NCBI GenBank assembly: GCA_949948745.1
Contig: CATLHA010000015.1
Location: 1 to 34,133 of the forward strand
From: an uncultured Caryophanales bacterium
Lineage (GTDB): Bacteria; Bacillota_I; Bacilli_A; RF39; UBA660
Length of the DNA: 34,133 nt
Direction: 5' to 3'
The notes beneath the pieces are model-generated. The model did not search any database. It was given only the letters and a program-made list of their open reading frames with translations, and was not told the DNA's origin. Within the stretch, counting starts at the first letter, position 1; every line of letters starts with the position of its first letter. Shown here one piece after another: positions 23,756-32,043 of the stretch. The position numbers were made by a program, and so were the translations under genes.

Positions 23756-24813
23756 ATAAACACAAGATTACAGGATTTCAGTATTTTACGGTATTCTTCT
23801 TTCTTTTGAATTCATTTATTCCATTTTTAGGATTTCATAAAATTACGATGATTAGTAACCAGGATGCTCTGTTTTCTATTATTATTGGTTCTATTTTAAT
23901 GATTGGTTTTACTTTCTTGATAAAAAGGTTGTATTTTTATTTACCCAATAAGACCCTTTTTGAAAAAATTAAATTTTTATTTCCAAAAGGCTTCTTTTTT
24001 ATCTTGGGTATTCTCTTTCTTCTTTCTAGCTGTATTTTACTGTTCGTTACACAAGAATTTACAAGTTTCATACATTTCTATTTACTTCCCGAAGTACATC
24101 AATTTTTAATCACTTTACCATTTTTATTACTTATTTTTTATTTTTTAAGAAAGGAACAGGAGGTAATATTCAGAACTTCTGAAATATGTTTTTATTTTTA
24201 TATATTATTCTTTATTATTTCTATGTTTGGGATTCTTCCACAATCGAATTTTTTAAAAATAAAACCATTATTTTCTACTAGCATCTCTTCTATTCTAAGG
24301 AGTTCTCTTTATTTTTTTCTTTCTTTTCCTCTCCCATTATTTCTATTACTATATTTTCCAAAAAATTCTTTAAAAAGAAAAGAAGGTGGTCAAAAAACTT
24401 GGATAAAATCTATTCTATTTAGTGGTATTTTTCTATTTGTTACATTATTTTTAATTTTAAGTTCTTTAGGAGTACAGTTAACTAATCTTTATAAAAATCC
24501 TTTAATGGTCACTTATCAAAAGATTTCCTTTTTAAATATTTTAGAACGAGTTGAAGCTACACTATCTTTTTCTTATGTTCTGCTTTACTTTTTTCCTATG
24601 GTACTTTTAATTTATCTTTTAAAAGAACTAATTTTATATGCTTTTTCCTTAAGTCCTAATTATGAGGATTTGGTTCTTTTATTACTTTTAATTGGAAATT
24701 TACTTGGTAATCAGTTCTTTAGTTTTCATACAAATTTTTATTTTTCTATTAGTATTTTTCTAGCTGTATTTTTAATTTTTTTATCTTTCTATTCTTTTCT
24801 CAAAAAAGAGTAA
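23752..24813 (+). CDS. Spore germination permease-like protein, GerB family
   Basis: A 353-residue integral membrane protein with ten predicted helices, of APC-superfamily type (GerB / endospore germination permease). The start ITGFQYFTVFFFLLNS and the short hydrophilic loops follow the family pattern, as does the length. It is the B subunit thought to bind the germinant. The ATG overlaps the stop of the C gene (ATGA) and is preceded by AAGGAGAA. The coding sequence is unusually rich in Phe and Leu, as is common for this family in AT-rich genomes. A strong terminator begins within its stop codon. Confidence 0.92.
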   Translation: MNKHKITGFQYFTVFFFLLNSFIPFLGFHKITMISNQDALFSIIIGSILMIGFTFLIKRLYFYLPNKTLFEKIKFLFPKGFFFILGILFLLSSCILLFVTQEFTSFIHFYLLPEVHQFLITLPFLLLIFYFLRKEQEVIFRTSEICFYFYILFFIISMFGILPQSNFLKIKPLFSTSISSILRSSLYFFLSFPLPLFLLLYFPKNSLKRKEGGQKTWIKSILFSGIFLFVTLFLILSSLGVQLTNLYKNPLMVTYQKISFLNILERVEATLSFSYVLLYFFPMVLLIYLLKELILYAFSLSPNYEDLVLLLLLIGNLLGNQFFSFHTNFYFSISIFLAVFLIFLSFYSFLKKE

Positions 24814-24845
24814 AAGTAGTTACTTTCAAGGAAGTAACTACTTTT
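24812..24845. terminator. Bidirectional terminator after the germination operon
   Basis: AAAAGTAGTTACTT and AAGTAACTACTTTT form a perfect 14-bp stem with a 6-base loop, between the convergent GerB-type gene and the 200-residue gene. T-runs are present for both directions. Confidence 0.85.
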
Positions 24846-25447
24846 TATTTACAAATATATTGTTCATTTTCCAAATTTTTTTGAATATTATCTATGTTTT
24901 GATTATATAAATAAGGAATACTTACCAAATCAATTGAACCATCTTCTAAAGTAATAGTTGTATTAGCAAATGTTTTTAAATCATATTTTTTCGTGATTGT
25001 AACATTCTTATTTTGACTATCACAAATATATTGAAACCCCTCAATTCTAAGATATGGGGCTTGTGGGTAATCACAATCTTGTTTTATTTTTTGAAATTCT
25101 TCTTCTGTTGTTTCTTGATAAGATTGTGTATTTTTTTCTATATATACTTTTAATTTTCTTTCGTCATGGGATAGTACTATTTCTACTATTTCGTTTGTTG
25201 GTAATGTTTTTCTACAAGTAATTTTATCATAAGAACTGTCGTCTACTATAATTGGTCCTTCTGGTTTATTTGGCTTTTGACTTGGTTCTTTCTTATTAGT
25301 TACAATATCTTCTTTTGGAAATATAAGTCTAAATACTGGAGGTAATACCATAAAGGAAGTAAACAGAATGATTCCAGCTATACAAAAAATCCACTCTTTT
25401 ATTCCCATTTTCTTTTCATTTTGCTTATTTTTACTCTCCATGTTCAT
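24845..25447 (-). CDS. Membrane-anchored extracytoplasmic protein of unknown function
   Basis: A 200-residue protein. The N-terminus is polar up to about residue 18, followed by one membrane helix (about 19-40, IFCIAGIILFTSFMVLPPVF), a Pro/Lys-rich linker and a beta-rich-looking outer domain with four cysteines (KITC, QDC, YIC and a terminal YICK), possibly two disulfides. No lipobox is present. The outer domain faintly resembles YehR/DUF1307-type lipoproteins (repeated TITKKYDL-like strands), but I would not assign it. The start has AGGAGGG six bases upstream and a promoter at 25474-25501. It is monocistronic, convergent with the germination operon. Confidence 0.65.
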   Translation of the reverse strand: MNMESKNKQNEKKMGIKEWIFCIAGIILFTSFMVLPPVFRLIFPKEDIVTNKKEPSQKPNKPEGPIIVDDSSYDKITCRKTLPTNEIVEIVLSHDERKLKVYIEKNTQSYQETTEEEFQKIKQDCDYPQAPYLRIEGFQYICDSQNKNVTITKKYDLKTFANTTITLEDGSIDLVSIPYLYNQNIDNIQKNLENEQYICK

Positions 25448-25473
25448 TTTTCCCTCCTATTCTTTCCATCATG

Positions 25474-25501
25474 ATTTTATCATATTTTTTTTGTGTTTCA
25501 A
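25474..25501 (-). promoter_or_regulatory. Promoter of the 200-residue membrane-anchored protein gene
   Basis: TTGAAA and TAAAAT are separated by 16 bases on the minus strand, ending 26 bases before the ATG. Confidence 0.45.
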
Positions 25502-25536
25502 AGATAATATTTATTTATTATTTTACTATATGTCAA

Positions 25537-26166
25537 CTAATTTTTAGTTATTAGGCCAAATATTGAAATTAAATCCATTGCTTGTTCTCTTGATATAACC
25601 ATATTCTTTAGATTATCTATATTTGAACGTAAATTTTCAATATTACATGTTGATACATCTATATTCTTAAAACTAGTATCGATAATTTCTAATCCGCTTA
25701 GATTACAATCTTGAAACTGTAAATTTGACATTTCTAGAGTATAAAATCTTGATTCTTTTAAGGAACTATTTACTATTTCTGAATTCATTATTTTAGAATC
25801 CACAAAATTACTATAGTCTAAATTACAATTTTCGAACAATGTATCATGAAAATAATCTTTTATGAAGCTGGTTCCTACAAATTTACATGATTTAAATTCT
25901 ACTCTATAAAAAGCACGAGATGAGAAGTCTACGTTTGAAAAATCACAGTGTTCAAATTTACAATCTAGAATGCTGATATCTTTTAAATTACTATTTTCAA
26001 AAGAAATATCTTTGAACGTACATTCATTCCATTCAGATACATTTAAGGTTTCTTTTGGATAATCTTCTTTTTCAAAACTTTTTTGGTACCATTCCTCTTC
26101 CTCTAATACTTGATTAAAAGTTGTAGACTCTGTTTCTTTTATTTTTGGTTTTATTCGTTTTTTCAA
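25537..26166 (-). CDS. Pentapeptide-repeat protein
   Basis: A 209-residue protein. From about residue 50 to 175 it follows the A(D/N)LxX-type pentapeptide pattern (SNLKDISILDCKFEHCDFSN, LFENCNLDYSNFVDSKIMNS), predicted to fold as a right-handed quadrilateral beta-helix. The C-terminal NLKNMVISREQAMDLISIFG matches the short helix that closes Qnr/McbG-like proteins, some of which mimic DNA and protect gyrase from quinolones or toxins. Whether this one does so is unknown. The start codon is TTG: the only good SD (TAGGAG) lies nine bases before it and no in-frame ATG is near. A possible promoter is at 26187-26216. Confidence 0.82.
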   Translation of the reverse strand: MKKRIKPKIKETESTTFNQVLEEEEWYQKSFEKEDYPKETLNVSEWNECTFKDISFENSNLKDISILDCKFEHCDFSNVDFSSRAFYRVEFKSCKFVGTSFIKDYFHDTLFENCNLDYSNFVDSKIMNSEIVNSSLKESRFYTLEMSNLQFQDCNLSGLEIIDTSFKNIDVSTCNIENLRSNIDNLKNMVISREQAMDLISIFGLITKN

Positions 26167-26186
26167 AGTATCACACTCCTATTTTT

Positions 26187-26216
26187 AGTATAGCAAACTT
26201 TTTTATTTTTTTTGAA
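26187..26216 (-). promoter_or_regulatory. Possible promoter of the pentapeptide-repeat gene
   Basis: TTCAAA and TATACT are separated by 18 bases on the minus strand, about 20 bases before the TTG start. Confidence 0.4.
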
Positions 26217-26225
26217 CTTTTCTAT

Positions 26226-26253
26226 TTGATTTTTATTTTTGTTTTGTTATAAT
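26226..26253 (+). promoter_or_regulatory. Promoter of the 106-residue protein gene
   Basis: TTGATT and TATAAT are separated by 16 bases. The -10 ends 24 bases before the ATG. Confidence 0.6.
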
Positions 26254-26277
26254 AAGTCATATTTATGGAGGAAGATT

Positions 26278-26598
26278 ATGAAAACAATCTATCATGGAAA
26301 TATAAATCGATTATTTATTCAAAATTTGTATATTACAGAAAATGGAAATCGTTTTTCTTTTGCTTCTGTTACTGTAGAAAAAAACGCTATATTCTATCGT
26401 GGTATTTTTGGTAGACCAATTAATTTTGAACATAAAACATACCTACCTGATTTAGCAGAAGCTACTGACTTTTTATTTACACGTCAAAAAGAAGGTGCAG
26501 ATTGTATTTATGTTAATTATGATCAACTAACATCTAGTCAAGTTAGTAATAAAGAGTTTAAGCAATTAAAAAAACAATTTTCAAAAAAATCAAATTAA
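26278..26598 (+). CDS. Conserved-looking hypothetical protein
   Basis: A 106-residue protein without membrane helices, with alternating hydrophobic residues in its first half (LFIQNLYI, FSFASVTV) suggesting a beta-rich fold and a Lys-rich tail. I start at ATG 26278, which has GGAGGAAG directly upstream. An in-frame ATG further upstream lies before the -10 and is not credible. Own promoter and terminator make it a single-gene unit. I do not recognise the family. Confidence 0.6.
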   Translation: MKTIYHGNINRLFIQNLYITENGNRFSFASVTVEKNAIFYRGIFGRPINFEHKTYLPDLAEATDFLFTRQKEGADCIYVNYDQLTSSQVSNKEFKQLKKQFSKKSN

Positions 26599-26602
26599 TT
26601 TT

Positions 26603-26626
26603 AAAAGTAGACAATTGTCTACTTTT
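26603..26626. terminator. Bidirectional terminator between convergent genes
   Basis: A perfect 24-base palindrome centred on CAATTG (AAAAGTAGACAA / TTGTCTACTTTT). It overlaps the endolysin stop codon. Confidence 0.75.
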
Positions 26627-27542
26627 GTTTTGGTAATAAATATAGTTCTTCTCCCTCATTTAGCGTAATAATATATTTTCCAGTCTTCTGACAGTGAAAT
26701 ATGAATTTTGGACTAGAAATTATCTCTTCTTGATTATCTTCTGATTCATCCTTCAGATAAATATTTTCCCAACCTTCTTGATATGCGATATAAAAATCTT
26801 CTATTTTATACCAAGTATACCTGTCTTGATTAATTTTTTCTGTAAAGTTATAAATTCCTTTTGTTACATATCCAATTTTTTCTGAAGTTATGGATGGCTC
26901 TTTTCTAGCATTTAAATTATCTACTAATACTTCTATTTGATTTTTTGAATTATCTCTTGATATGGGTGTTCCTATTTTTTGATTTGGTAAATCTATCCAT
27001 GGCAAATACCCACCCCAAATTTCTTTTGTAAAACTTCTATCCATATAAAAAACTTCTTCTGGTTTTTTTGTATTTCCTAAAATAACCCAACTACCATTAC
27101 TATTTTTAATCCATGTATTACTATTTCCTCTACCACAGGTAATATGGATATGGTTAGCTGATGCACCATCTGTCCCTTCATGGCAGATTATTTCTCCACG
27201 CTTATATTTTCTTCCTACTGTTACATTTTTTAAATCATCATCATTTGCATGAGTTAAGGTCATAAAGGCAATATCTTCAAAAGATGGCGTTATTACTTTA
27301 GATGTTGATACTAACCATATTGTGTTCGTTGCAGAATTCCCAACTCCTTTTACTGCAGTAACTACCATTTCATCACATGGACAATAAATAGCTTCTCTTC
27401 CACTATTTTCTCCACCATCATCTATTGGATAATCTTTGTAATCTGCCCCATTATCCCAATGTTTTCTATGAGAAGTATCTCCATAATAACTTTGTGTTAT
27501 TCGCATATTTTTTAATGGGTATGTCATATAATTTTTAATCAC
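26619..27542 (-). CDS. Phage-type endolysin: M23 metallopeptidase plus SH3-like wall-binding domain
   Basis: A 307-residue protein without signal peptide, as expected for holin-dependent export. The M23 (LytM-like) domain covers about 1-165. Its zinc-site candidates are H28 and D34 in HWDNGADY and H131/H133 in NHIHITCGRG, and the intervening YCPCDEMV and THANDDDLKNVTVG pieces resemble phage M23 lysins. An SH3b-like domain follows (about 208-262, LNARKEPSITSEKIGYVTKG), then a short C-terminal segment. It would cut peptidoglycan cross-bridges. The start is GTG, eight bases after GGGGAG. The next in-frame ATG (27527) has no SD. It overlaps the holin gene by eight bases. Confidence 0.82.
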   Translation of the reverse strand: MIKNYMTYPLKNMRITQSYYGDTSHRKHWDNGADYKDYPIDDGGENSGREAIYCPCDEMVVTAVKGVGNSATNTIWLVSTSKVITPSFEDIAFMTLTHANDDDLKNVTVGRKYKRGEIICHEGTDGASANHIHITCGRGNSNTWIKNSNGSWVILGNTKKPEEVFYMDRSFTKEIWGGYLPWIDLPNQKIGTPISRDNSKNQIEVLVDNLNARKEPSITSEKIGYVTKGIYNFTEKINQDRYTWYKIEDFYIAYQEGWENIYLKDESEDNQEEIISSPKFIFHCQKTGKYIITLNEGEELYLLPKQK

Positions 27543-27885
27543 GAGGAATCTCCCCTATCACATTTTCATTTTTTTCTATTATTGCTTTCTCTTTTTCACT
27601 ACGTAGAGAAGTAAAAGAAGATAATTTTCCTTCTAGATTTTTATAAATCGTGTCTGCTCCAATGAAACTAAATAGTCCAACCCAAAGGCTTTTGAGATAA
27701 TCTAAATCGGTGAATGTTTTAGAAAAGATAAAACCAAATATCACATTTACAATGAAACTATATGTTGTAATATAGGTACTTTTTTTAAAGAACTTTTTTG
27801 TTTTCTGAATAAATGCTACTGTAATTGTACTACAAGCGATTGCAATAATTAGTAATTTCTGTAGCATATTCCAATCTAATGTCAT
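27535..27885 (-). CDS. Phage-type holin of a lysis module
   Basis: A 116-residue protein with a short N-terminus, two or three membrane helices (about 9-26, 37-55 and 66-80) and a charged C-terminal tail, the usual holin plan. It is coupled to an M23 endolysin gene by an eight-base overlap, which is the main reason for the call. The SD GGGGTGA seven bases before ATG is almost identical to that of the RHS gene. No other phage genes are adjacent. It is not closely similar to the holin at 7357-7785. Confidence 0.7.
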   Translation of the reverse strand: MTLDWNMLQKLLIIAIACSTITVAFIQKTKKFFKKSTYITTYSFIVNVIFGFIFSKTFTDLDYLKSLWVGLFSFIGADTIYKNLEGKLSSFTSLRSEKEKAIIEKNENVIGEIPRD

Positions 27886-27947
27886 TTTATATCACCCCAT
27901 GATAATCTATGTTTTTTATTTCTATATGCCTGGGACTTTATCACGAA

Positions 27948-28658
27948 TTATTCATTAAATTTTTTATAAGGTACTAATACTTGAAATTTTCCTGAACTAT
28001 ATGGTGCTACTTGATAAGGAGAAAAGAAAAATAAGTATCCTTCCTTTGTCAAAGCAAAGGTAGAAAAATTTTGTTTATTAGGCATTGTTCCTTGCATCAT
28101 CATCTCTGTATTTACTATTTTGGGATTTTTCAAAAGAATATCTCTTACATTTTTGGAAGCTACTTCTAAAAATTTTGGATTTTGATTGATTAAGTCATCG
28201 ATGGTAATCATTTTTTGATTTTCTAAATTATAAGAAATTGTATTATAAAAAGAAATTGGATGTGCCCCTAAAGTATCTTGAAAAATCGTAAAGACATAAG
28301 AAAGATATTTATCTGTACTATAGGTTTCATATACAATGTCTAGTCTATAGATTTGATTTAATGTATTAGGAAAAATAATTTCTTCCTTAAAATTTTTTAT
28401 ATTTTCTTCTATTAGACGTTCGATTTCTATATTCAAATTGGAATAAGATGTGATTGGATAATAGATAGATATTTGATAATTCTCATCTATTTCGTGAATT
28501 TTTTTTTCCTTCAATGCAGTTTCAAATGTTAATACTTCTGTTATTTTATGAGTTTCTTTTTGTTTTAGAAAATATAATTGTACAGATAATCCAATATTAA
28601 ATAATATTAAAAAGAATAAAAGAAGTACTACTCGATTTTTTCTTAAGAATTGCTTCAT
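27948..28658 (-). CDS. Membrane-anchored DUF3298/RsiV-like extracellular protein
   Basis: A 236-residue protein with an N-terminal membrane helix (about 11-32) and an outer domain. The C-terminal part (about 190-232, including EGYLFFFSPYQVAPYSSG then VLVPYKKF) matches the DUF3298 domain of RsiV- and PdaC-like proteins, preceded by a DUF4163-like stretch (YYPITSYSNLNIEIERLIEE). In other bacteria this domain binds peptidoglycan or lysozyme, or precedes a deacetylase; neither a sigma factor partner nor a deacetylase domain is present here. The start is ATG 28658 with GGTGA five bases upstream. In-frame TTG and GTG just before are less likely. It stands between the ABC operon terminator and the lysis pair. 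Confidence 0.72.
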   Translation of the reverse strand: MKQFLRKNRVVLLLFFLILFNIGLSVQLYFLKQKETHKITEVLTFETALKEKKIHEIDENYQISIYYPITSYSNLNIEIERLIEENIKNFKEEIIFPNTLNQIYRLDIVYETYSTDKYLSYVFTIFQDTLGAHPISFYNTISYNLENQKMITIDDLINQNPKFLEVASKNVRDILLKNPKIVNTEMMMQGTMPNKQNFSTFALTKEGYLFFFSPYQVAPYSSGKFQVLVPYKKFNE

Positions 28659-28687
28659 TTGCTTCACCAATATATTTTATGAAAAAG

Positions 28688-28728
28688 AAAAAAGCTTATT
28701 CATCAGAAACATGATTTTAAGCTTTTTT
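28688..28728 (-). terminator. Intrinsic terminator of the two-component/ABC operon
   Basis: AAAAAAGCTTA and TAAGCTTTTTT form an 11-bp outer stem with an inner TCAT/ATGA stem. It starts six bases after the permease stop and ends in a T-run on the minus strand. Confidence 0.75.
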
Positions 28729-28734
28729 TCAAAT

Positions 28735-31281
28735 TTAAATATTTTCTTCTCGGATGGCATCCATAATATTTTCATGTTTAATCTTTCTTGTTGCATACAT
28801 TGTAGTTAACAATATGATAAGGAATACTGCAAATACTACTCCAATTATACTACTAACTGGCCACATCATTCCTCCAGCATCGGAAATACCTTCCATCACA
28901 TGGTTAATTACAACAATTAATACTACACTTACTGGCAGTGAATAAAGAAGCGATTTCATTCCAAAGAAGAAACATTCAAACAATAACATTCTATTAAATC
29001 CTCCAGTTGTTAATCCTATACTTCTTAATACTGCAAATTCTCTTCTTCTTAAATGAATACTTGTATATAGAGTATTAAATACACTAGTGACTCCAATTAA
29101 AGACACTAAACTAATAAACCCATAGACTAGTAACTTTGCGACAAAAATCATATTTCTTGTATATTTCACATTTTCTCTAATATCAAAATAGTCACCATCT
29201 TTTATTTTGCCACTTTCTACTAAGGAATCAATTTTATCTTGAATTGTATTCACTTTTTCATCTAAATCAAAATAAATGTTTTTTATAATTCTATCATTAA
29301 ATTCTGATAAATCACCAAAATATCCTTCAGGGATTAAAATAGTAATTTCAATATTTCCTTTAAATTCTTCAATTCCAAAGAAATCATTATTTAATAAAGC
29401 ATATTCTTTAATTTCTTTTTCGCAAGCATAGCTTATTTTTGTTTCCTCTGTTTCAGTTGTTTCGAATCTACTCTCACATAATTCAAAAGGAATACTTTTT
29501 TTGTTTTCAAATTTTTTCATAGAATAGGATTTTCTACTATCTTGTTGATATTCAATTCGACTAAAATTATTATAAATTAGTGGAATATTCTTTGTTACTT
29601 TGGCATCTTTTTTATAAATTTCAAAATCCTCTTTTGGCACCTCTATTAAATTTATGTCATGTCTTTCTTCCTCTTGAGGATAAATTTTTTTATATTCTTC
29701 TGTGAAATTTTTTTCTATATTACTTGATGTAGTTAGGCTATATTGAATTCCATAAAAAGATTGTTTTACGGATTTTTCTTTTCTTAAATCTTTTATTTCC
29801 TTATCTGTTAAACTAGTACTATATAGATTTAGGGTAGCATCATAACTAGGATTAGAGACAAAATCTTCCACACCATGAAACATTAATTGCATATAACTAC
29901 TAAATGATAGAAATAAAACAATACTAATGAATAATGAAATGATCGTTATACGATATTTTTTCTTATTTCGTTTCATATTTTTATAGGCTATGACACCCTC
30001 TTCTTTAAAAATATGACGAATAAATTTTGGGGTTTTTAATTTTTGTGCAGGCATTTTAATATCATCATTTAATCGAATTGCTTCAATCGGACTAATTTTA
30101 CTAGCTCTTCTTGCTGGAATAAAGGCAGATACTAAAATCGTTATGATCATAAATATAACTGGTACAATAATAAATACTGGATAGATACATAATCGAAGCG
30201 GACCTCCCTCTAATAAATTGGGAAGTAATGAATTAATAATCATAAGAACAATTCCAATTCCCAAAAGTGCTCCTAATATTCCCAAGATGATTCCAATCGT
30301 TCCAACAACAATTGCCTCAAATAGTACTGTCTTTCTAATTTGTTTTTTTGTTGCACCAATGGACGAGAATAATCCAAATTGTTTTTTTCTTTCTAATACG
30401 CTAATCGCAAATGAATTGTAAATTACAATGATACAACCAATTGCTACTAAAGTTAATAAAATTGCCATGCTTTTTACTAATGTTTGAATAATATTATCAT
30501 ATTTTGATATTCCAGAAAGTCCAAGAAGTGAATTATTATATTTTACTTCTTCTATATTTAGATTTTCTTTTAATTTTGTTGTAATTTCATCTGTTTGTTT
30601 CATCTTGTTGAAATGAAAATAAATATTATATTCTTTATCACTTGATATTTTTTCTATTGAAGTGATAATTGTAGTATCATTCCAAGAAGTATAAGGGTTA
30701 TTTCCATAATATCCAACAATAGTGTATATTTTTTCTTCTTTTCCTATAAATTGTTGTTCTTCATCTGTACACTCTCTACAGATATTTTTTGTTTCTTCTC
30801 CACCAATTAAGAATGTTCCTAATGAGACATTCAATTTACTATTTAATTTGAAATATTTATCATTTTCATAGCCAAGAGGAACTATAATTTCATTCTCATT
30901 TTGTGGAAGACGTCCACGAACTAAACTAATCTCTTTAAAATAATTACCATCTGCTGCTTCTATTTTTAGATAAAAATCTGAGTTTTCTTCTTCATCATTT
31001 ATTAATTTGGAATAGCCAATAAATTCTGATAGAAAGTAATCCTTTATACCTTTTTCTTTTTCGATAGTATCGATATCTCTACCGCTTACATCTTTTAACA
31101 TTGAGTGGTAACTTCCTCGATTAATAATAGTTTCATGAACTGCATTATCTCTTAATGTTGAAAATAATAAACCAATACCAACCATTAGAGCAGTTGATAA
31201 AATAATTCCAATAATTGATACGATTGTTCTTTTCTTATTTAATTTCAAATGACGAATTGTTAATTTATTTAAAATATTCAT
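28735..31281 (-). CDS. ABC transporter permease with two FtsX domains
   Basis: An 848-residue membrane protein. TM1 (about 18-40) is followed by a first outer domain of about 220 residues with two Cys (ICREC), then three helices (about 275-395) forming the first FtsX domain. After a cytoplasmic stretch a fifth helix (about 445-465), a second outer domain (about 470-700) and three final helices make the second FtsX domain. Both copies contain the FtsX-like ERKKQFGLFSSIGATKKQI / RRREFAVLRSIGLTTGGF block. Such permeases work with a MacB/LolD-type ATPase in peptide export, peptide-antibiotic sensing or envelope stress rather than nutrient uptake. It starts two bases after the ATPase gene. Substrate unknown. 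Confidence 0.9.
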   Translation of the reverse strand: MNILNKLTIRHLKLNKKRTIVSIIGIILSTALMVGIGLLFSTLRDNAVHETIINRGSYHSMLKDVSGRDIDTIEKEKGIKDYFLSEFIGYSKLINDEEENSDFYLKIEAADGNYFKEISLVRGRLPQNENEIIVPLGYENDKYFKLNSKLNVSLGTFLIGGEETKNICRECTDEEQQFIGKEEKIYTIVGYYGNNPYTSWNDTTIITSIEKISSDKEYNIYFHFNKMKQTDEITTKLKENLNIEEVKYNNSLLGLSGISKYDNIIQTLVKSMAILLTLVAIGCIIVIYNSFAISVLERKKQFGLFSSIGATKKQIRKTVLFEAIVVGTIGIILGILGALLGIGIVLMIINSLLPNLLEGGPLRLCIYPVFIIVPVIFMIITILVSAFIPARRASKISPIEAIRLNDDIKMPAQKLKTPKFIRHIFKEEGVIAYKNMKRNKKKYRITIISLFISIVLFLSFSSYMQLMFHGVEDFVSNPSYDATLNLYSTSLTDKEIKDLRKEKSVKQSFYGIQYSLTTSSNIEKNFTEEYKKIYPQEEERHDINLIEVPKEDFEIYKKDAKVTKNIPLIYNNFSRIEYQQDSRKSYSMKKFENKKSIPFELCESRFETTETEETKISYACEKEIKEYALLNNDFFGIEEFKGNIEITILIPEGYFGDLSEFNDRIIKNIYFDLDEKVNTIQDKIDSLVESGKIKDGDYFDIRENVKYTRNMIFVAKLLVYGFISLVSLIGVTSVFNTLYTSIHLRRREFAVLRSIGLTTGGFNRMLLFECFFFGMKSLLYSLPVSVVLIVVINHVMEGISDAGGMMWPVSSIIGVVFAVFLIILLTTMYATRKIKHENIMDAIREENI

Positions 31282-31283
31282 GT

Positions 31284-31964
31284 CTAACCCACCAACTCAT
31301 CTGAAACTATTTTTCCATCATCTATTGTGATAATTCTATCTGCATTTAAGGCTAAATTGTAGTCATGTGTAATCATAATGATGGTTTGTTTGTACTTTTG
31401 ATTAGATAGTTTTAGGAGTTCTACCACATCTTTACTAGCTTTAGAATCTAAGTTTCCAGTTGGTTCATCTGCAAGTAACAAGCTTGGTCGATTCATTAAA
31501 GCTCTTCCAATAGATACTCTTTGTTGTTGTCCACCAGATAATTCATTCGGTAAATGAGTGACTCTTTTCTTTAAGTTTAACATTTCAATTAGTTCGTTTA
31601 AGTAGTTTTTATCTGGTTTTCTTCCATCTAAAAGAATAGGAAGTGTAATATTTTCTTCTACATTTAGAATTGGAATTAAATTATAAAATTGATAAATTAA
31701 TCCTACTTGTCTTCTTCTAAATATCGCAAGATTTGTTTCATCTAATTTATAAATATTTTCTCCATCGATAATAATCTCACCACTTGTTGGATGATCTACT
31801 CCTCCAAGTAAATGTAAAAGGGTACTCTTTCCACTACCAGAAGATCCTACAATCGCAACAAATTCACCACGTTGTACCGAGAATGAAACATGGTCTAATG
31901 CTTTTACTAGGGTATTTCCCTTTCCATATGATTTACATAAATCTTTTACTTTTAAAATTTCCAT
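31284..31964 (-). CDS. ABC transporter ATPase, MacB/LolD/BceA type
   Basis: A 226-residue ATP-binding protein. Walker A GSSGSGKST is at 40-48. The Q-loop is in VGLIYQFYNLIP, the signature LSGGQQQRVSIGRAL is near 143, and Walker B LLLADEPTGNLD is followed by the H-loop IMITHD. The DEPTGNLD form and VGLIYQFYNLIP are typical of the ATPases paired with FtsX-type permeases. It powers the permease encoded two bases downstream. The SD GAGGAAAT lies before ATG, and an 80-base gap from the kinase gene holds repeat elements suited to regulator binding, so it may have its own regulated promoter. Confidence 0.94.
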   Translation of the reverse strand: MEILKVKDLCKSYGKGNTLVKALDHVSFSVQRGEFVAIVGSSGSGKSTLLHLLGGVDHPTSGEIIIDGENIYKLDETNLAIFRRRQVGLIYQFYNLIPILNVEENITLPILLDGRKPDKNYLNELIEMLNLKKRVTHLPNELSGGQQQRVSIGRALMNRPSLLLADEPTGNLDSKASKDVVELLKLSNQKYKQTIIMITHDYNLALNADRIITIDDGKIVSDELVG

Positions 31965-31990
31965 AGTATTTCCTCGCTTTCAAATTCATT

Positions 31991-32022
31991 CTACTAAAAT
32001 AAAATGACTTTAAAGTGACTTT
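31991..32022 (-). promoter_or_regulatory. Regulated promoter of the ABC genes with a direct repeat
   Basis: Two copies of AAAGTCA, 11 bases apart on the minus strand (32005-32011 and 32016-32022), lie over and just upstream of the -35 region of a TAGAAT -10 (about 31990-31995). Direct repeats with an 11-base period over a poor -35 are the usual layout for OmpR-family activators, and such a regulator is encoded in this operon. Confidence 0.45.
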
Positions 32023-32027
32023 TTCTA

Positions 32028-32041
32028 TTACAATTTTGTAA
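32028..32041. promoter_or_regulatory. TTACAATTTTGTAA dyad upstream of the ABC ATPase gene
   Basis: A perfect 14-base dyad starting just after the kinase stop codon. Its core ACAATTTTGTAAT recurs exactly upstream of the response regulator gene at 33776-33788. Confidence 0.5.
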
Positions 32042-32043
32042 TA

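Noticed and set aside
26239-26277. N-terminal extension of 13 residues on the 106-residue protein
   Set aside because: The extra codons include the -10 TATAAT and the SD, so they cannot be in the mRNA or translated.
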